NCBI GenBank assembly: GCA_021234155.1
Contig: JAJEKV010000078.1
Location: forward strand, 2,044,001 to 2,108,000
DNA length: 64,000 nt
Origin: Isoetes taiwanensis
Lineage: Eukaryota > Streptophyta > Lycopodiopsida > Isoetales > Isoetaceae
Direction: 5' to 3'
Below the pieces are notes generated by a model. The model was not told the origin of the DNA. It ran no database searches and saw only the letters and a list, made by a program, of their open reading frames with translations. Made by a program: the position numbers and the translations under genes. Shown in pieces: positions 58,816 through 64,000 of the stretch; the first letter of the stretch is position 1; every line of letters begins with the position of its first letter.

Positions 58816-60011
58816 ATACTATAGATTTTTCACATGGAATTGCTTTAGAGTTCTTTGCCAGCTCTATTTTCAATGCATTTTTTTAAGCAATAAGAAAGGC
58901 AAGCTATTGAAATAAGAACATCACTATCTACGCTAAATCTTGTTGTCCTCTTAATAAGGATAATAAACTAATAACAATCAAGACACGTATAAGATAGATA
59001 GATAAGAAATAGACCAAATATATGATAGTCTTTAAACATTACCTTTGTATATAAGCTTAGACCATCTCGAATGTGGTGTTCTTCTTGGACTGCATAACTC
59101 TAACGGTGTTTCTTTAAGAAAGACTTGTCTAATTGATTGGCTTAAAAAATGGACAAACCCACTAGTTTTGTCATTTCGATGCAATGGTGAGGCATGAGAT
59201 CCGTCTGCTCGAAACAAGGACATCAAAGTTGTTGAAAAAGCTGTATACACAACTTGCAAATCATTTAGGCGATCTTGCAATCAATAAGATTGCACGGTTA
59301 CAAGGACTCAAGGAAAATGGAGAATAATTCCATGCAACCATGGGCATAAAGAAAAGGAGCAAAAGATTGACTGAGAGACCATAAGAAATTGAATAATGTA
59401 CTGGGAAGACAGGAGGCCAATTTTGTATGTGTTTAGAGGACAGGCAAGTACGGGGAGCGCAAGGATGGCAAGGCAGGAAAATTGAAGCAAAGCATTGAAT
59501 AGAAGAAATATGGGGGAATGAAATCCTGTGAAGAACCAAAGCATCGATACGAAAGCAATGCATTTGAAAAGAGGAGAGGAAAACAAAAATTCCTAAGCAA
59601 TGTATTTGAAAAGAGTAGAGAAAAAACAAAAATGCCTGGCCCAATCATGGTAAAGGTAAATCTAAGGCAGGATGTAGTGTCGTGGTGGGATGATGGCCGT
59701 TGGGGATCAAATTCCCGACGGCCAGGATCCGACCACGACGCAACATCCACCCAGGGTAAAAACGTTTTATCCGGGGTAAAAATTTGTGCAATGTGTGGGG
59801 ATAAAAATATATCATATACAGAAGAAGAATATTTGCACATTGTCCAAGTTTATCCAAGAGAGTAATATTTTTTTTTTCACTCTGTCCAAGTCTTACGGGG
59901 CACATGTTTCAAGTGCAAACAAGAGCAAACATTGGGCAATTAAAGAAATGTAGAAGGCAGACAAAAAGACAGAAAAAGAGGAGCCGCTCGTGTGCATTAA
60001 GGCTGCAGATA
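58816..60011. other. intergenic; one 40-nt tandem duplication
   Basis: GCATTTGAAAAGAGGAGAGG and its neighbour GTATTTGAAAAGAGTAGAGA, each followed by AAAACAAAAAT, form a two-copy repeat at 59,555-59,632. Otherwise no gene is seen. Confidence 0.4.
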
Positions 60012-60105
60012 AACGGTCCCGTAATCAACCACTGACCCTGGCAGATTGCGGGTCCCGCAATCAACCCAGGTGGAATCAAGTGGCCGATTGCGGGCCCCCG
60101 TAATC
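60012..60105. repeat. three related GC-rich dyads downstream of the MYB gene
   Basis: A perfect palindrome GATTGCGGGTCCCGCAATC lies at 60,044-60,062. GATTGCGGGCCCCCGTAATC (60,086-60,105) and ACGGTCCCGTAATC (60,014-60,027) are variants. Each is followed by AACC or AGCC. They are about 400 nt past the MYB stop codon, on the side where its transcript ends. Confidence 0.7.
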
Positions 60106-60462
60106 AGCCAAAACCCGATAAGCTTACCACCTCACCTCCGCTGTGTCTACCCAAACGCGCAAAAACATAGATCAATCCTTTCCAAATCTCTGATTTGATC
60201 CAAATTTACATATTTAATCGCAGCGCCGGTTATCCGGCAATGAAAATTGAGCACTTCTGTGCTCGGAAATGGCATTCTTTTGCTTTTCTCCCTTCCCCTG
60301 ATTTCGTTTCATCATATTTCTGTACAAAAACGGAGGGAAAAGGGTGCCAGATCCATATACATTGTGGGTGATTTACAGATTTTGAAATGGGTTCTGTCTT
60401 AGATCAGAGAATCCAATCAAACCGGCACATTTGATGAATTTTTTGAAGGTTTTCTGCGAGGA

Positions 60463-62455
60463 TCAGGAAGCTCCGACGCCCAGAAAATCGATAAATTTGA
60501 TCGGAGATGGTTGATCTGGATCGGCAGCGGAATTGGGCATGGCAGAAACCCATGATCCGGCAGAAGGATTCATCATCATATTCATCATATTTTTCTGGTC
60601 TGTGTTTTCGGAGCCGGGTTTGATTACCCACATCAAATTCGCAGCATTAGAATGATGAAGCATCATTTCGCCAGACATGGACATGGCAGGGAAGTCATGG
60701 AACAACGATTTGCTGCAGTTTCGAACCTCCTCGCATCCAAAATTGGGCCCGGGCTGGGATCTGGGGAGCAGATTAAGCCCAAACTTTGCAAAATCTGCAG
60801 GAGAAACAGAAAAAAAATCATCAATTGATCAAAAATAGGACTGGATTCAAACAGACAAATTTGGATAGGAAAAAACCCAGAAACAAAACGGAAAAAAATT
60901 CCTACCTTTCAATGCCACAGGAGCGGGGAAGCAAGGAGGAGCGGAGGAACCATTTTGGAAGAAATTGGACCCAAAACCGAAGATTTCGTGCTTAGAAGGG
61001 GGAGTAAAAAGGGAAAGATCAGGGGAAATTTTCGCAGGATCAAGTCCGGCGAGGCGTTTGATAGGAGAATCTTCGGAAGTAGGGAGATTTTTTTCGATCC
61101 AGGCAGGATCGGAAGAAGAAGAAGAGGCAGCGGGTCTTTTGGTGCCCTTGCGGCAGATCTGATCCTTTTTTTTGCCCGCAGATTTGGCCTGTTCTCTGTA
61201 TTTTCTCGCCATAACCACATGCCAGTGATTTTTTACCGCATTGTCAGTTCTTCCCGGGAAAAGCCTCGCAATCAGAGCCCATTTGTTGCCATGAAATCTG
61301 TGCGCGGCAAGCAGCCTTTCTTCCTCTTCTTCGGTAAAAGGTTGCCTGTTGATCCGCGGGTCAAGCTGGTTGAACCATCTCAATCTGCAGCTCTTTCCTG
61401 CATCCAGAAAAAAAAATTCAAACCCATCAGAATCTCTTCTCCGGAAACGCTTCAAATTGTTCAAAAAATGCTCCAATCGGGTTAGAAACCTGAGAAATCT
61501 CTCTGGGTTTTGTTCGAAACCTAAGAAATCTAGCTGGGTCTTGCTTGAAATGGGTCGAGTTTGCAAAACAAAATCTATGGTTTCTGCGGCAAAACGGAGG
61601 ATTAAACACTTGTCTAGCAAAAGTTTAAAAATCGATCTGTTGCTGCATAAACTTGATAGTTCTGCTAGAAACCGACCCGGGTTTCAGGAAAGCTTCTATG
61701 GATCAATTCTTTTTTGCTGCGAAAATGATGAAGCAGAAATCTCGAAACCTAAATTCTAATCACAGAGCCAGAGCTCCAAAAGCTCGAAATCGATCTGGGT
61801 TTTGCTGCACAATTGAAGAATCGAAGAACTAATCCAAAGAACAGCGAAAAAAAGGCCGATCAAGGGGACAAAACCCAAATCCTAAACTCAAAACGGGAAG
61901 AATCCTTCAAAAGAAAAACCGACAATGTGAGTTCTAATGCAAAACCCAGTGCCGGAATAGGAAGATGGATCGGCAAGGGGAAAAAAAAAACGGGATGGGC
62001 AGTGCAAATTATTCACCTGATCGGCCCTGCAGCTTCTCGGCAATCATATTCCAGTTTTGGGGCCCATGTAAAGCGACAAGCTCTCGAAGCTTTTCGTCCT
62101 CTGCGGGTCTCCAATGTCCTCTGGGGCAAAGCTTGGATTGAACAGCCCCGTCCATTTCCTTCCGACAGGCCGAGGTTTCTGCCTCTTCGTTTGTCGATTC
62201 CTTCATATCTTCGGAGCTTCCTGGATCCGCCTCTTCCGAGCTTAACCCCGCAGGCTTTAGCTCCATCCAATCCTTCATCTTCAATGGCTCGTATGGGATC
62301 CTTTCTTCCACGCTCGCCGGATTTGCTATGCAGAAAAAAGACTTTTGGATTCTTTCTGATGGACTCAGTGATGAATAGATTGTTTCTAGGCTTTCGTTTG
62401 GATTTTCACATGAAATCCTCATTTTTTTTCCTCGTTCTACCAGACTTAAGCACAT
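60463..62455 (-). CDS. R2R3-MYB transcription factor, subgroup 21 type (MYB52/54/105/117, LOF-like), three exons
   Basis: The exons are 62,455-62,017, 61,397-60,906 and 60,794-60,463 (439, 492 and 332 nt; 420 residues, stop TGA). Introns are 619 and 111 nt with GT-AG ends and matching phases. The R2 repeat is [34 protein letters not shown] | [13 protein letters not shown]. The R3 repeat is [42 protein letters not shown]. The regularly spaced Trp residues, with Phe at R3 position 1, are normal. The HRFHGNKW and [19 protein letters not shown] context and the C-terminal end [10 protein letters not shown] are typical of subgroup 21, which regulates organ boundaries and secondary wall or lateral growth in seed plants. 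The start is the first ATG in the open frame (62,455); a second ATG at 62,422 is possible. The gene appears intact. Confidence 0.9.
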
Positions 62456-63003
62456 GATCTGAGCAGATGAGAAGAAATTTTTGTATGGGTTTTTTGGTGG
62501 AATCAATCAAACCGATCAATGGGTTGTGATCCAAAATGTTTCTGATCTGAATGAAAAAAGGATTTGGGCTTAAGAGCTCCGGAAACAAAATCTGAACCGA
62601 TAGGCAAAAACCCAAATGGAGAAACCGGATCAAACCCAAATTCAAACCAAAGTACCGCAGATTGAAGCGAAATTTTGGAACGGAAGAACAGAAGAACAAG
62701 GGAAACTGGCGATGGTGAGGATCGATGCAGCAATCCGCTTCGAAGGGCGAGACAATTGGGCAAATGGGCAGAACAGGACCCGGAAAGGGCTCTTTTTCTA
62801 ACAGAAGGGATGTATTTTTGGTGCAAACAAAAACAACCCAGAGCTCGGGAATGGCGAGGGCAGGCAGGGACAAAAATACAAGCAAAAGCGATGGGCAGTT
62901 CTAGCTCCAGGCTGCCATAGCCGGCCGTCGGAGCGAAGCTCTAAATACGAAGGAAAAAAATTGAACCAAAAAATATGAAGAAAGGGGACAAGACGAAGAC
63001 CGT

Positions 63004-63222
63004 TTAGAAGAAGGGCCAGATGGCGGCGATGCTGGCGGCGCCGCCCGCCGTGGCGTCGCCGCCGCCGCCTCCTCCCACGCTGCTGACCATGACATCCATG
63101 CATACGTAGTCGTCGTCTCCTCCGTCTTCGTCTACTTTTATACGTCGACCTGTCAACATCGCGACCGTCAATTTGCAAATTAACGCCTCCGATTCATTAA
63201 TGTTTTGGCTTTTTCTAAGCAA
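63004..63222 (-). CDS. small ORF, Gly/Ala-rich, upstream of MYB
   Basis: A minus-strand frame ending TAA contains TGRRIKVDEDGGDDDYVCMD and a Gly/Ala run, and ends AAIWPFF. The most plausible start is an internal ATG near 63,162 (MLTGRRIKVDEDGG). It lies about 550 nt upstream of the MYB start on the same strand, so it could be an upstream ORF in a long leader, a separate small gene, or chance in GC-rich DNA. I do not recognise it. Confidence 0.25.
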   Translation of the reverse strand: MLRKSQNINESEALICKLTVAMLTGRRIKVDEDGGDDDYVCMDVMVSSVGGGGGGDATAGGAASIAAIWPFF

Positions 63223-64000
63223 TCATTACCCTGCTCTTTTTGTTTCTGCCAGACCATCTCAACGGCCCAGATCCTCCCCTACGTACATGGTCCTCATCTC
63301 AACCGTTTACCAAATCCCATAAATCAAGGCGGTTATTCCTTTGTCAAACCTTGAGTCCCCATCAACGCTCCAGATACCTTGTCAATTACTCCTTTCCAAA
63401 TCTTGACCGTCAAACACAAGACAAACACCAGAACCAACGCTTCAGATCCCTCCCCACAATCTAGCGCCCAATCGGCCACGTCCAATAAATGCCCTTAATT
63501 CATTGCGTCGCTTCGCCTTTCTCTTCCTAGATATATGCTGGTCGTTATGTTTTTACGTTATTTACTAAATTAGTTTTATAATGGTATTTGCATTAAATAT
63601 TAATTGGGTGTCCCTGATTTTGTTATTAATGGCTTTATCCGACATAAACGGTCCATCCTTTTGAAGTCAAAATTTCTTGTTGTCTTTTCCTACCTAACCT
63701 AACTTTTGCTTATGTAGTAGTTGGACCCCCCTTTATCCATGCTTCAATGAAGGGGATGTTTTTGTCTCTCTAGCCTATACCATACCTTCCCTCTTTTCCT
63801 TTTAGGGTTCTACCTCAGTTCTACCAAAAACTCCCTGTTGATCCGTTCCGTGCCGCCCCATTCTTCTCTCAGATCCAACCCCTCCCCCTCTCTCTGTCTC
63901 ATTTCCTCAAACATCATCCATGCTTTCCTCACTATTCAACTGTTTCGAATCGTCACCTAGACCCTCATTTTTTTCCTCCTTTTATCTCGCCGAACAACTC
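63223..64000. other. pyrimidine-rich region at window end
   Basis: CT-rich DNA (for example 63,885-63,905 CCCCCTCTCTCTGTCTC) resembles a plant 5' leader on the plus strand. An ATG at 63,920 opens a frame (MLSSLFNCFESSPRPSFFSS) that runs to the window edge without a stop. It could be the start of a gene, but evidence is thin. Confidence 0.25.

Noticed and set aside
61813-62457. 214-codon plus-strand ORF over the MYB first exon
   Set aside because: It is antisense to conserved MYB coding sequence, its codons follow that frame's composition, and it has no recognisable motif.

Overview
The window is nuclear DNA from a land plant with a large, repeat-filled genome. Evidence for this is the spliced plant-type genes (an R2R3-MYB and an oil-body-associated protein), a nuclear copy of plastid rDNA-operon sequence, and Ty3/gypsy, Ty1/copia, CACTA and LINE debris of plant type. 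A non-flowering vascular plant (fern or gymnosperm) is my guess from the TPR-CHAT protein and the low gene density; the sequence does not prove it.

Layout: 0-2.4 kb holds the 3' end of a TPR-CHAT protein gene. A chimeric plastid insertion follows at 3.6 kb. At 6.0-7.9 kb lies a decayed transposase-like gene whose front part is flipped relative to its tail. At 12.6-14.6 kb there are fragments of unrelated host genes (a starch synthase piece, then intron-bearing exons of the katanin p80 C-terminal domain). From 15.6 to 38.6 kb the window is one nested transposon complex. From 41.6 to 42.8 kb there is an intact three-exon OBAP gene. From 43.8 to 58.8 kb lie MITE-like, LINE, copia, foldback and tandem-repeat remnants. 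At 60.5-62.5 kb there is an intact three-exon R2R3-MYB gene on the minus strand.

The centre of the window can be reconstructed. A Ty3/gypsy element with 1.48-kb LTRs inserted with a TAGAT target duplication. A CACTA element of about 8.2 kb then inserted into its integrase codons with a TTG duplication. Later a segment of about 7.9 kb was inverted between two 157-159 bp inverted copies of the CACTA subterminal repeat. As a result the 5' half of the retrotransposon now reads on the minus strand (31,287-38,623) and its 3' half on the plus strand (16,087-18,889). Removing the CACTA element and undoing the inversion restores the integrase frame across the junction and pairs both target duplications.

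The CACTA element also carries a spliced fragment of a host malectin-domain kinesin. The retrotransposon carries two similar modules upstream of gag, each with two 67-bp hairpin repeats, a TATA box and a decayed ORF. I saw no CRISPR array, complete rRNA gene or complete tRNA gene. Functional genes in the window are probably only the CHAT gene (possibly damaged), the OBAP gene and the MYB gene.
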